A stretch of DNA of 64,000 bases from the NCBI RefSeq assembly GCF_001281525.1, contig NZ_LGCI01000005.1, positions 1,360,824 through 1,424,823 of the forward strand, read 5' to 3'. A program made the translations under genes and the position numbers. The notes under the pieces were generated by a model, which did not search any database, was not told where the DNA came from, and saw only the letters and a list, made by a program, of their open reading frames with translations. Of this stretch, positions 16,940 to 25,166 are shown one piece after another. The DNA is from Lysinibacillus macroides (lineage in GTDB: Bacteria; Bacillota; Bacilli; Bacillales_A; Planococcaceae). The stretch's first letter is position 1. Each line of letters opens with the position of its first letter.

Positions 16940-16976
16940 TGCCTTACTTCCTTTTATTATCGCTAATAATTGTTAA

Positions 16977-17062
16977 TTTTGGAATACCGAAATGATGGGT
17001 TTCGGAAAACCACTATTGCTTTTTCGGAATAACGAAATAGTTTTTTCGGACAAGCTTATGAT
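16977..17062. promoter_or_regulatory. Four phased TTTYGG-N4 boxes between the kinase and its divergent neighbour
   Basis: Boxes: TTTTGG-AATA-CCGAAA (16977-16992), TTTCGG-AAAA-CCACTA (17000-17015), TTTCGG-AATA-ACGAAA (17022-17037) and a half box TTTCGG-ACAA (17044-17053). Centres lie 22-23 bp apart, two helical turns. The hexamer-N4-hexamer form mirrors the ComA box (TTGCGG-N4-CCGCAA). They are followed by TATGAT (17057-17062), a -10 without a recognisable -35, as expected at an activator-dependent promoter. Confidence 0.65.
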
Positions 17063-17103
17063 AGGGTGAAATAAAGAGTTGTGACGAAAAGGAGGAGTAT
17101 TGC

Positions 17104-18006
17104 GTGAAAAATGGTAGTTTAACACTTATTTTGTTGTTTCTTATCGCTATCATCGCCAATCCATTGACCGCAATTGCTAAAACTACGGATCAGGAGAAAG
17201 TTAAAGTCGAAATTTGTATGATCGGTAGTGATAATTATTTTGTCTATAAAATTCCAAAGCATTTACATAAGGATATCCCCTATACAGAAATGAGCAATGG
17301 TATTCAATCCACCTTAGCTAGTCATTGGCAGATCGAGGATGCCTATTATCAGACGGAGCAGTCAGATGTTGCCTATACCTTTTATATTCAAGATTTATTT
17401 CAAAAGAAGCAGGATGGTCAGCTAAAAGTGGCTATTCCTTATCGTATTTTAGTAGGAATGTTTGGAGAGCAAGATCCGATTCAATTGCGTATTTTAGCAA
17501 GTAAGCTATCAGAGTGGACCGTCAATACAAAGGACTGGGCAGCACTGGGCTTTATGGAGCCTCTTACTTCATTTAGTGAGCGCGAGTATATTTATGAGGG
17601 GGCTGTTCATGATCTGTTAAGCCAACGTGTTGGGCATTTTGATGGGACTATTCATAAAGGTCAATTCTTCACCTATAGCTTGCTATACTTTGGATTTATC
17701 GGCATCCAGCTACTAGCCTGCTTTCTATTATCCAGAAAGTTAAAACGCAAGGTGATTAATAATCCAGAAAATATGCATCATTTTCGCAAGCTCAATTATA
17801 TGTATCAAATTGTGCCAATAACGATTATTATAGGTCAGGTTATCTTCCTTGTGCTATCAGGTTTGATGACAGCCTTTAGTCTCTATTTTAGTGCAGGCAT
17901 TGATTTACTGATGATTGTTGGACCGATCTTGTTAAATATTATCCTGCTTCCAACCTTTTTCGTCACAGCAGAGAGTAAAATTTCACGAGAGCTGAATAAT
18001 CTTTAA
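17104..18006 (+). CDS. Membrane protein, probable target of the ComP/ComA-like system
   Basis: A 300-aa protein starting at GTG 17104 behind AAGGAGGAG. A signal peptide (LTLILLFLIAIIANPLTAIA) leads to an extracytoplasmic domain of about 160 residues, then a membrane segment near 195-215, a short basic loop (SRKLKRKVINN), and two more segments to about 290. No known domain is recognised. It is transcribed away from the kinase gene across the phased boxes, so the response regulator probably activates it. It could be the sensor partner or the output of the system. Confidence 0.65.
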   Translation: MKNGSLTLILLFLIAIIANPLTAIAKTTDQEKVKVEICMIGSDNYFVYKIPKHLHKDIPYTEMSNGIQSTLASHWQIEDAYYQTEQSDVAYTFYIQDLFQKKQDGQLKVAIPYRILVGMFGEQDPIQLRILASKLSEWTVNTKDWAALGFMEPLTSFSEREYIYEGAVHDLLSQRVGHFDGTIHKGQFFTYSLLYFGFIGIQLLACFLLSRKLKRKVINNPENMHHFRKLNYMYQIVPITIIIGQVIFLVLSGLMTAFSLYFSAGIDLLMIVGPILLNIILLPTFFVTAESKISRELNNL

Positions 18007-18068
18007 CGAAAAAATACAATGAAATGATATAATGATCAACAGCAAACTTGAAGGAGCTGTTGAGAACA

Positions 18069-19046
18069 ATGACACATCCAGAAATGGCGTACTTACATTT
18101 ACTACAACATATATTGGAGCATGGCGCGAAAAAAGAGGATCGTACAGGCACAGGCACGTATAGTATCTTCGGCTACCAAATGCGCTTTGATTTAAGCAAG
18201 GGCTTTCCGCTCCTCACAACAAAGCGCGTACCTTTTAAGCTTGTTGCCAGTGAATTACTATGGTTTATAAAAGGCGATACCAATATTCGTTATTTATTGC
18301 AGCATAATAATCATATATGGAATGAATGGGCATTTAAGAAATGGGTGGAATCTGACGAATATACAGGGCCTGATATGACGGATTTTGGCCGACGCTGTTT
18401 AGTGGACGAATCCTTTAATACCCTTTATCAGCAAGAGCTTGCATTATTTTGCGAGCGCATTTTAACAGACGATGCTTTTGCCGAAAAATATGGTGATCTT
18501 GGCAATGTCTATGGCAAGCAATGGCGTCGTTGGACAAATTCAGAGGGGCAGGAAATTGACCAATTACAAGATGTGATTGACCAAATTAAAACAAATCCAG
18601 ACTCTCGTAGATTGATTGTGAATGCATGGAATCCTGAGGATGTTATCAATGCAGGTGCAAAGGGTAGCAAATCAGCGCTACCGCCATGTCATGTGATGTT
18701 CCAATTTTATGTGACAGATGGTAAGCTAAGCTGCCAATTAATGCAACGAAGCTTAGATACACTGCTAGGTTGTCCATTTAATATTGCCTCCTACGCCTTG
18801 TTAACGCATCTAGTTGCCCATGAATGTGGGTTAGAGGTAGGCGAGTTTATTCATAGCATTGGGGATGCTCATATCTATACCAATCATGTGGAGCAAGTAA
18901 AGGAGCAGCTTTCACGTACACCTAAAGACTTACCAACACTACACATTAATCCTGCGAAAACCTCTATTTTTGAGATAGAGCTGGAGGATTTATCGATTGA
19001 AGGCTATGATCCGCATCCTACGATTAAAGCACCAATCGCTGTATAA
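18069..19046 (+). CDS. thyA: Thymidylate synthase
   Basis: A 325-aa enzyme that makes dTMP from dUMP with methylene-tetrahydrofolate. Visible are [20 protein letters not shown], the catalytic cysteine loop [13 protein letters not shown] near residue 208, and the end [12 protein letters not shown]. It has the roughly 50-residue insertion ([20 protein letters not shown] onward) known from the L. casei enzyme. I chose ATG 18069 (MTHPEMAYL); the SD AAGGAG is 12 nt away. TATAAT at 18028-18033 is a likely -10. The usual partner dfrA is 22.6 kb downstream. Confidence 0.95.
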   Translation: MTHPEMAYLHLLQHILEHGAKKEDRTGTGTYSIFGYQMRFDLSKGFPLLTTKRVPFKLVASELLWFIKGDTNIRYLLQHNNHIWNEWAFKKWVESDEYTGPDMTDFGRRCLVDESFNTLYQQELALFCERILTDDAFAEKYGDLGNVYGKQWRRWTNSEGQEIDQLQDVIDQIKTNPDSRRLIVNAWNPEDVINAGAKGSKSALPPCHVMFQFYVTDGKLSCQLMQRSLDTLLGCPFNIASYALLTHLVAHECGLEVGEFIHSIGDAHIYTNHVEQVKEQLSRTPKDLPTLHINPAKTSIFEIELEDLSIEGYDPHPTIKAPIAV

Positions 19047-19051
19047 AGAAG

Positions 19052-19079
19052 CAGCAGCCGTCATGGTTGCTGTTTTTTC
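19052..19079 (+). terminator. Terminator after thyA
   Basis: CAGCAGCC pairs with GGTTGCTG around five bases, followed by six T. Confidence 0.8.
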
Positions 19080-19105
19080 AAAAGATAAAATAGATGGATC
19101 AGTGG

Positions 19106-19135
19106 TTGACATAAAAAGTAAAAAATGTTTATATT
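19106..19135 (+). promoter_or_regulatory. Promoter of the 59-aa gene
   Basis: TTGACA (19106-19111) and TATATT (19130-19135) with an 18-nt spacer, about 55 nt before the start codon. Confidence 0.7.
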
Positions 19136-19192
19136 AATAGTGGAATTATTTGGAACTATAGATGTGTAAATTGAATGATAGAGGTGAAAGCT

Positions 19193-19372
19193 GTGGAAAA
19201 AACAATGGTATGTCAGGTAGATGAACATATACAGCAGTCTCGTCGGCAAATAATTGCCAAACGACGACAGAAGCTTTCTGCCAACACGTTAAAATTGTCG
19301 CAACAGCAAATTCACGAAATAATGCAAGTCATCGAGGAGATTCGGTTAAAAGGCTATCAAGAAACACTATAA
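19193..19372 (+). CDS. Small hypothetical protein, 59 aa
   Basis: GTG 19193 (MEKTMVCQVDEHIQQSRRQI) is chosen because AGAGGTGA lies 6 nt upstream; the frame is open from an earlier ATG without a site. The peptide is helical and basic in the middle (IIAKRRQKLSANTL) and ends in an amphipathic helix. A good promoter precedes it and a hairpin follows. No family is recognised. Confidence 0.6.
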   Translation: MEKTMVCQVDEHIQQSRRQIIAKRRQKLSANTLKLSQQQIHEIMQVIEEIRLKGYQETL

Positions 19373-19379
19373 ATGAAAG

Positions 19380-19416
19380 CGCCTCCTAAGCTATAATAGC
19401 TTAGGAGGTGTTTTTT
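19380..19416 (+). terminator. 14-bp hairpin: terminator that also buries the next SD
   Basis: CGCCTCCTAAGCTA pairs with TAGCTTAGGAGGTG over 14 bp around TAA, followed by six T. The 3' arm contains AGGAGG (19403-19408), the only ribosome binding site of the next gene, and the 5' arm is its exact anti-SD. The hairpin therefore both terminates the upstream transcript and would hide the SD in any transcript that reads through. Confidence 0.75.
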
Positions 19417-19417
19417 G

Positions 19418-19624
19418 GTGAACGTAGTTTTCGTTGATTCATTTTCTGGAGAGGAGCTGCTGCAAATGGTGTCACAGGATGTAGCAGGTGTTTTGGCAGC
19501 AGCCCAAGGAGAAAGTGTGACATTCCCTGTCGGTCATTTTAAATATGAATTTCATAATTTAGACTTTTATGAGGAAGAGGGGCACATCCGTCAAGAATTA
19601 GTGATTTATGTAAAGAAAGTATAA
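19418..19624 (+). CDS. Small hypothetical protein, 68 aa
   Basis: GTG 19418 (MNVVFVDSFSGEELLQMVSQ) follows AGGAGG by 9 nt; TTG 19415 is an equally legal start. It is an acidic alpha/beta peptide with YEFHNLDFYEEEGHIRQELV in the C-terminal half. No family is recognised. Its SD is locked in the hairpin above, so expression probably needs an RNA that starts inside or melts that stem. Confidence 0.55.
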   Translation: MNVVFVDSFSGEELLQMVSQDVAGVLAAAQGESVTFPVGHFKYEFHNLDFYEEEGHIRQELVIYVKKV

Positions 19625-19660
19625 AAGGATGGTCGTGTTTTAAGACGACCATCCTGAAAA
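19625..19660. terminator. Bidirectional terminator
   Basis: GGATGGTCGT and ACGACCATCC form a 10-bp stem; A-rich and T-rich tails suit both the 68-aa gene and the convergent anti-sigma gene. Confidence 0.8.
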
Positions 19661-19684
19661 AAACCAATCAGTGGGTTTACTTTA

Positions 19685-20638
19685 TTATGGCTGCACGACT
19701 AGCTGTTCACTTTTCTTCGTGCCGATATAAAGAGCTTGCTTGCTAAAGAATGCGCCTGGGAAATGCAGTATACCTGAGCCATCATCCTCATGTGTGGCGG
19801 AATCCCACATGTAGCGCTCACCATTTTTGTCAAATAGCGCAAAATCGGGCTTTTGCGAAGCGTTGCTATAGTAGATGGTTGTTGAAATAGGGGTTGTAAC
19901 GATGCGTTCAACTGTCAAGCTTTGTCCATCCGCTAGTGTTATAGGCTGCTGAATTGGGTATTCTTTTGTTTGCTGTTGAACGGCTGCCTGTGTTGCTACA
20001 ACATTGAATGTCCAAGGCTCCTCCAAAAGCTGTCCAAACGGCTGTGTACCATTTGGCAACAGCATACGGTTATAGCTTAATTGTATAGATACTTGTGCGG
20101 CGTCTACTGGCTGCGGCAGCTTGATTTCACTATAGATGGTAAACATCGCATCATTTTGCTCAATGGACTGTGCGCTATAGCCTACATCGTCAATTGGCTG
20201 TCCATCGATAGAAATCGTTGGCAAAAGCTGATGGCGATAGGAAAATGCTTGCTTATCAGCTGGCTGTAATGTTGCGCTGACAAGGATTTTATCGTAGTCA
20301 AGCAGTACCTCATTGACCGTTAAAGCACCAAATTGTGTTGTGACGGTTTGACCTACAACGTTTTTATAGTCACCCCAATCGACGGCTTTATCCTGCCGCC
20401 ATTCCTCCAATAAACTAGCGACAAATGGCATATTAGCAATGCTTTGATGCTGAAAGATAACAATACTGAGCGCTAAAATAGCGACAGTACCAAGGCGATA
20501 GCCAATACGGCGACGTTTCCTAGGCAATTGTTTAACAATACGGCGCTTTAGTCTTTTCTGCTCTAGCTTTGTCAGGGGCTGCTCCTCAAATTCAGTAGTA
20601 TCTATTGTAATATCATTAAAATCCTTATACATACCCAT
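19685..20638 (-). CDS. Anti-sigma factor-like protein (DUF4179 type)
   Basis: A 317-aa membrane protein: a basic cytoplasmic head of about 45 residues (EQKRLKRRIVKQLPRKRRRI), one membrane segment (LGTVAILALSIVIFQHQ), and a beta-rich outer part of about 240 residues with two Ig-like modules. This matches the DUF4179/DUF5643 proteins encoded next to ECF sigma factors. It begins 2 nt after the sigma gene ends, behind GATGAGGTG, and is presumably its anti-sigma partner, holding it at the membrane until an envelope signal arrives. Confidence 0.78.
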   Translation of the reverse strand: MGMYKDFNDITIDTTEFEEQPLTKLEQKRLKRRIVKQLPRKRRRIGYRLGTVAILALSIVIFQHQSIANMPFVASLLEEWRQDKAVDWGDYKNVVGQTVTTQFGALTVNEVLLDYDKILVSATLQPADKQAFSYRHQLLPTISIDGQPIDDVGYSAQSIEQNDAMFTIYSEIKLPQPVDAAQVSIQLSYNRMLLPNGTQPFGQLLEEPWTFNVVATQAAVQQQTKEYPIQQPITLADGQSLTVERIVTTPISTTIYYSNASQKPDFALFDKNGERYMWDSATHEDDGSGILHFPGAFFSKQALYIGTKKSEQLVVQP

Positions 20639-20640
20639 TG

Positions 20641-21150
20641 CTACACCTCATCCTTTAAAAATAATGTGCGTAATTTTTGACGACTGCGTGATAATTTATT
20701 ATGCACCCATGATGCTTTTGTCTGGTAGTGCTGGGCAATTTCCTTCGCTGCTAGTCCCTCAAAATAGTATTTTTGAAAAATCTCCTGCTCCTTTTGTGGT
20801 AATTGACGAAGGATTGTGTGCCAATCTAGCTCGACGTCTTGCGTTGTTGCAAGTTGCTCAGGTAATTCAACGGTGGTCTGCTGCCGTTCTATTTTTCTTA
20901 GCCTATCAATGGCTTTAAATTTGGCAATCACCGCAATCCAGTTTTTAAAGTCATTTTTCGTTGCATCAAAATCATCAATATGATACCAAATGGCTACAAC
21001 AATATCTGCCATACATTCCTCCATTTCCTGCGGTCTGCCTGCAATATATTTGCGTACAATGGCGTTCAATAAGCCGCCATAGTGTTCAAGTAATAAAGTT
21101 ACGCCCAGTTCTTGTTTTTGCCGAATGGCTTGAAGTATTTGTTTGTCCAT
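20641..21150 (-). CDS. ECF-type RNA polymerase sigma factor
   Basis: A 169-aa sigma-70 family factor. Region 2 is seen in CMADIVVAIWYHIDDFDATK and FKNWIAVIAKFKAIDRLRKI; region 4 in LRQLPQKEQEIFQKYYFEGL, AKEIAQHYQTKASWVHNKLS and RSRQKLRTL. ATG 21150 (MDKQILQAI) follows GAGAGGTGTGTC; the frame is open 22 codons further upstream without a site. First gene of a two-gene unit with its anti-sigma factor. The regulon is unknown; the unit probably regulates itself. Confidence 0.88.
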   Translation of the reverse strand: MDKQILQAIRQKQELGVTLLLEHYGGLLNAIVRKYIAGRPQEMEECMADIVVAIWYHIDDFDATKNDFKNWIAVIAKFKAIDRLRKIERQQTTVELPEQLATTQDVELDWHTILRQLPQKEQEIFQKYYFEGLAAKEIAQHYQTKASWVHNKLSRSRQKLRTLFLKDEV

Positions 21151-21385
21151 GACACACCTCTCTAAACGTTTTTTCGCGAAAAGTCCGTTCACTCTTATAT
21201 TCGTTGGGATTGTCAAAACCTATCATATTTTTAAAAAAATAAATAAGAACTTTCCCCATCTTCTAAAATAAGCTCATTTTTAAGCAGATTTTTTACTTTT
21301 TCAAGAAAGACCGTAAAATGCCTGTTTACAATCCTGCATTAATTAGCTACTATCAAGGATGAGTATCACATAAAAGGAGACGACA

Positions 21386-22807
21386 ATGATGTCAACACAA
21401 CGTATAGAAAAAGATTTTTTAGGTGAACGCATACTACCAGCAGAGGCGTATTATGGGATTCAAACATTACGTGCAACGGAAAATTTCCCAATTACAGGTT
21501 ACACAATCCATCCAGCATTAATTAAAGCAATGGGCATTGTGAAGAAAGCGGCTGCACTTAGTAATATGGAGGTTCACCTATTATCGAAGGATATTGGGGA
21601 GGCAATTGTCGAAGCAGCACAAGAGGTTATTGATGGCAAATGGGATGCACAATTTATTGTAGATCCAATTCAAGGTGGAGCAGGTACCTCCATTAATATG
21701 AATGCCAATGAAGTTATCGCTAACCGTGCCCTAGAAATTTTAGGGAAAGAAAAGGGTGACTATCACACAGTAAGTCCAAACAGTCATGTCAATATGTCAC
21801 AATCTACAAATGATGCTTTTCCGACAGCTATTCATATCGCTGTGTTACATTTAATAGATGAATTACTAGTAACGATGGATACAATGCAGGCTGTATTCCA
21901 TCAAAAGGCAGAACAATTTGCACATGTCATTAAAATGGGACGTACCCATTTGCAGGATGCTGTGCCTATTCGCTTAGGGCAAGAGTTTGAAGCGTATTGC
22001 CGCGTCATTAACCGTGATATTGTACGTATTCGCCAAACGCGTCCAAATTTATATGATGTCAATATGGGAGCAACGGCTGTTGGCACAGGCTTAAATGCCT
22101 TCCCTGATTATATTAAAACAGTGGATGAGCATCTTGCTGAAATTTCTGGTTTCCCGTTAAAAGGTGCAACCCATTTAGTGGATGCAACACAAAATACCGA
22201 TGCCTATACAGAAGTATCAGGGGCATTAAAAATTTGTATGATTAATATGTCAAAAATCGCCAATGACTTACGCTTAATGGCTTCTGGTCCACGTGCGGGC
22301 TTAGCAGAAATTGTCTTACCAGCGCGTCAGCCAGGATCATCCATTATGCCAGGTAAGGTCAACCCTGTTATGCCTGAGGTACTCAACCAAGTGGCGTTCC
22401 AAGTAATTGGCAATGACCATACAATTTCATTGGCATCTGAGGCTGGCCAATTAGAATTAAACGTGATGGAGCCTGTATTAGTCTTTAATCTGATCCAATC
22501 CATCAGCATCATGAATAATGTTTTCCATGCGTTTACAGAAAATTGCTTAAAGGATATTGAGGCAAATGAAGAGCGCATGAAGGAATATGTTGAGAAAAGT
22601 GTAGGGGTGCTCACGGCCGTTAACCCACATATCGGCTATGAGGTGGCTGCTCGTCTTGCACGTGAGGCAATTTTAACAGGTCGCTCTATTCGTGAGCTTT
22701 GTATTGAAGCAAATGTGTTAACGAGCGAGCAACTGGACTTAATTTTAGACCCATATGAAATGACACACCCAGGCATTGCGGGTTCTAGCATGATGCAACT
22801 TAAATAA
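21386..22807 (+). CDS. aspA: Aspartate ammonia-lyase (aspartase)
   Basis: A 473-aa enzyme of the aspartase/fumarase superfamily that splits aspartate to fumarate and ammonia. The family signature GSSIMPGKVNP lies near residue 317, with GRTHLQDAVPIRLGQEFEAY near 188 and SPNSHVNMSQSTNDAFPTAI near 130. KMGRTHLQDAVP and the absence of the fumarase-type substitutions favour AspA over FumC. AAAGGAGACGACA precedes ATG 21386. It stands alone with a terminator; aspartate ammonia-lyase feeds carbon into the TCA cycle. Confidence 0.92.
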   Translation: MMSTQRIEKDFLGERILPAEAYYGIQTLRATENFPITGYTIHPALIKAMGIVKKAAALSNMEVHLLSKDIGEAIVEAAQEVIDGKWDAQFIVDPIQGGAGTSINMNANEVIANRALEILGKEKGDYHTVSPNSHVNMSQSTNDAFPTAIHIAVLHLIDELLVTMDTMQAVFHQKAEQFAHVIKMGRTHLQDAVPIRLGQEFEAYCRVINRDIVRIRQTRPNLYDVNMGATAVGTGLNAFPDYIKTVDEHLAEISGFPLKGATHLVDATQNTDAYTEVSGALKICMINMSKIANDLRLMASGPRAGLAEIVLPARQPGSSIMPGKVNPVMPEVLNQVAFQVIGNDHTISLASEAGQLELNVMEPVLVFNLIQSISIMNNVFHAFTENCLKDIEANEERMKEYVEKSVGVLTAVNPHIGYEVAARLAREAILTGRSIRELCIEANVLTSEQLDLILDPYEMTHPGIAGSSMMQLK

Positions 22808-22811
22808 TTTA

Positions 22812-22856
22812 GCTAGACTGTAGATAGGTCTTTTAGACAATCTACAGTCTTTTTTC
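22812..22856 (+). terminator. Terminator after aspA
   Basis: GACTGTAGAT pairs with ATCTACAGTC around a 14-nt loop, followed by six T. Confidence 0.8.
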
Positions 22857-22860
22857 TAGC

Positions 22861-23283
22861 CTATAAATTTTGTCCAGTAGTTTCTTTTGTTTCCTGAGAA
22901 AGCAGTGTACGTAGTGATACTGCGGCTTCTTCTGTAAGGGTATAGAGCGTATGTGTATCTGCTGCCGCCATTAAGCTACCTTTTTGCCCCTCTTGCCCTA
23001 ACCATAGATAATAATGGGATTTCTGCCCCTTTGCCTTGACAAGCTGTAAATCAAATTCAGGTTCCGCAACATCCACAACTCCCTCCTGCTGCACCGCAGT
23101 TGTGATGGCATGTTGGAAGACATCCAATGCTGCTTTGTCTGTATAGATTGCAAAAAAATCATCATTCATTTCGCCAAATCCTTGGCTTTCAGAAATGCTC
23201 ACTTTAGTAAGCTGTCCCTGACCGCAGCCCGTAACGATCACTAGAAGCAGTAATAATAAAAGGATACGCCCCATTGTAGTCAT
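22861..23283 (-). CDS. Lipoprotein, about 140 aa
   Basis: A leucine-rich signal peptide (MGRILLLLLLLVIVTGC) ends in a lipobox, so the mature protein is lipid-anchored. The mature part of 120 residues contains FFAIYTDKAALDVFQHAITT and HYYLWLGQEGQKGSLM and is mixed alpha/beta. ATG 23283 is given; ATG 23274 (MGRILLL) has a better spacing from AGGTGA and may be the true start. Convergent with aspA. The fold looks like small YhfM-type lipoproteins, but this is uncertain. Confidence 0.7.
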   Translation of the reverse strand: MTTMGRILLLLLLLVIVTGCGQGQLTKVSISESQGFGEMNDDFFAIYTDKAALDVFQHAITTAVQQEGVVDVAEPEFDLQLVKAKGQKSHYYLWLGQEGQKGSLMAAADTHTLYTLTEEAAVSLRTLLSQETKETTGQNL

Positions 23284-23368
23284 CACCTCACCTTATTATA
23301 CAATAAACAGGCTGATGCTGTCGTAGGCTTAGTTCCTTTGTAATATAGTAGAAAAAAGGAGGGGACAG

Positions 23369-23746
23369 ATGGGTTTATTTGATGGATTAATCGGCAATGC
23401 AAGTGAGGTGAATTTGGAAAAATTACAGGAGGAGGTCAAGGATCTATTAATCACCAATGAAACAATCCAGAATGCCTATAAGATTATTCGAGACACCTTT
23501 ATTTTTACGGATAAACGATTGATTTTAATTGATAAGCAGGGCGTCACAGGCAAGAAAACGGACTATCATTCTATTCCCTATAAAAATATTGTTCATTTCT
23601 CTGTGGAAACCGCAGGCACATTTGATTTAGATGCAGAGCTAAAGATCTGGGTTTCAGGCAGTCAATCACCGATACAAAAAAACTTTAACAAGTCGACAAA
23701 TATTTATAAAGTTCAAGGTGTCTTAGCGAAGTATGTGTTAGGGTAG
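23369..23746 (+). CDS. PH domain-containing protein (YvbH-like bPH)
   Basis: A 125-aa cytoplasmic protein that is one bacterial PH fold: MGLFDGLIGNASEVNLEKLQ, then AYKIIRDTFIFTDKRLILID and TGKKTDYHSIPYKNIVHFSV, the strand pattern of the YvbH-like bPH_1 family. AGGAGGGGACAG precedes the ATG. Such proteins form multimeric rings; a precise role is not known. Monocistronic, with a terminator after it. Confidence 0.82.
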   Translation: MGLFDGLIGNASEVNLEKLQEEVKDLLITNETIQNAYKIIRDTFIFTDKRLILIDKQGVTGKKTDYHSIPYKNIVHFSVETAGTFDLDAELKIWVSGSQSPIQKNFNKSTNIYKVQGVLAKYVLG

Positions 23747-23774
23747 GCCCATTGATGGTAATCTAGCAAGGATT

Positions 23775-23806
23775 AAAAAGCCCACATTTTATGTGAGGCT
23801 TTTTTA
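23775..23806. terminator. Terminator between the PH gene and the MFS gene
   Basis: AAAAAGCCCACAT pairs with ATGTGAGGCTTTTT; usable on both strands. Confidence 0.75.
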
Positions 23807-23826
23807 GTGTGTTAGCATATGGAGCT

Positions 23827-24969
23827 CTACGTTTTAGATTTTTTCAATGGTTGAAGCAAGGACCTACCACTCAGCACGAAGAGGATAGTATTGAACCAAA
23901 ATATTGGAAAAAAACCTAAAAAGCTAATGCTGCCAAATAGGATAGGGACAGTAAATTGCACAGCTTTATTAACGGTTAAGCGAATACCTAATACTTCTCC
24001 TGTGTGACCTGCTGGTGAATGGTCATATGCCATCACAATGGATAAGGGCTGACAGCAACCAAGACCCAAGCCCATTATAAACGACAGCAGGGCTAATAGT
24101 GGAACGGTTGTGACAAATGGCATAAAGAAAAATGTAGCTCCAGCAATGAGTAAACAGCCACCAATAATTTGTGCTGACGTAAATTTACGCTGTAAAACGT
24201 GCATCAGTAAGCGTGAAAGTATAAATGCACACGCGTTGATACTAACTAATACACCAATGATTGAAGCGGATAAGCCAAGGGAATCCGTATAAATGGGAAA
24301 ATAAAACTCAAATAAACCGACCCCTGTTAAAATCACCCCACTAGTTATAAACACTTGTTTTAGCTGGGGATGAAAGAGCAACTGTAAAAAGCTGCGCTCC
24401 TCTACGCTCTCCTTTAACGTAGCCTTCTTTTTCCTAATAGGTATAAATAAAAAAAACACGCCAGGAATCACAGCAAAAATCCCCAACACCATATAAGCAA
24501 TACGATAATGAAAGAAATCAATAGCGCCCCCAACAATTAACGGCCCAATTAAATTAGCAATGGATACAGATAATGTATAGATACCATAATTTTTAGCACG
24601 AGTGGCGGAAGTGCTGACAGTGCCAATTAAATTTTGACTGCTCACCACCGTTAAAATCTGGAATAAACCGAAGCTTAGTTGCACAGCTAATAATACATAT
24701 AAATGATTGTGGAAAAAGTATGGCACAAATAATGACAGCGCTGCGCCAATCATGCCTATTGCTAATAAATAATTGATCGCGATCCGATCCGATAATCTAC
24801 CTGCATAAGAGGCGAGTAACATCGGAAATAGAGAACCGAGCGCTAGAAGAATGCCTAAAATCGTAGGACTAGCCTCTAAATGTAAGCCCGTCAACGTTAC
24901 TAACATAATATTTCCCTTTAAGCTAATTTGAAAAAGTAAGGTTAAAAAAACAATCACATATACATTCAT
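23827..24969 (-). CDS. MFS transporter of the catabolic cluster
   Basis: A 380-aa major facilitator with 12 predicted membrane segments. The loop after segment 2 reads ASYAGRLSDRIAIN, the MFS A-motif form G.LSDR. ATG 24969 (MNVYVIVFLTLLF) is chosen; upstream open codons lie within the promoter region. It is divergent from the dioxygenase operon, and its promoter (TTGACA, TACAAT) is followed by the 13-mer palindrome found also at the dioxygenase promoter. It probably moves the aromatic substrate or a related compound; direction is unknown. Confidence 0.82.
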   Translation of the reverse strand: MNVYVIVFLTLLFQISLKGNIMLVTLTGLHLEASPTILGILLALGSLFPMLLASYAGRLSDRIAINYLLAIGMIGAALSLFVPYFFHNHLYVLLAVQLSFGLFQILTVVSSQNLIGTVSTSATRAKNYGIYTLSVSIANLIGPLIVGGAIDFFHYRIAYMVLGIFAVIPGVFFLFIPIRKKKATLKESVEERSFLQLLFHPQLKQVFITSGVILTGVGLFEFYFPIYTDSLGLSASIIGVLVSINACAFILSRLLMHVLQRKFTSAQIIGGCLLIAGATFFFMPFVTTVPLLALLSFIMGLGLGCCQPLSIVMAYDHSPAGHTGEVLGIRLTVNKAVQFTVPILFGSISFLGFFPIFWFNTILFVLSGRSLLQPLKKSKT

Positions 24970-24991
24970 TACTACACATCCGTTTAACAAT

Positions 24992-25034
24992 TTTGTTGAA
25001 CAATTACATTGTAAAACGAATAAAATAATTGTCA
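24992..25034 (-). promoter_or_regulatory. MFS promoter with cluster operator
   Basis: On the minus strand TTGACA, 16 nt and TACAAT form a promoter, followed after three bases by ATTGTTCAACAAA (25004-24992). This 13-mer matches 12 of 13 positions of the palindrome at the opposite promoter and sits where a repressor would block RNA polymerase. Confidence 0.75.
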
Positions 25035-25093
25035 ACCAGTTATACCAATTAGCCCTCATTGTGAATTTATTATTTTAAATATTTAGAAAAATA

Positions 25094-25147
25094 TTGACTG
25101 TAAACAAAATAGTGTTTTATAATTGGTTTGCAATATTGTTCAACAAT
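25094..25147 (+). promoter_or_regulatory. Dioxygenase operon promoter with cluster operator
   Basis: TTGACT (25094-25099), an 18-nt spacer and TATAAT (25118-25123) form a promoter. ATTGTTCAACAAT (25135-25147), a perfect 13-bp palindrome, follows at about the start of transcription. The GntR regulator encoded at the end of the cluster is the obvious candidate to bind it. Confidence 0.78.
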
Positions 25148-25166
25148 TATCGAAGGGGTGATAGCA

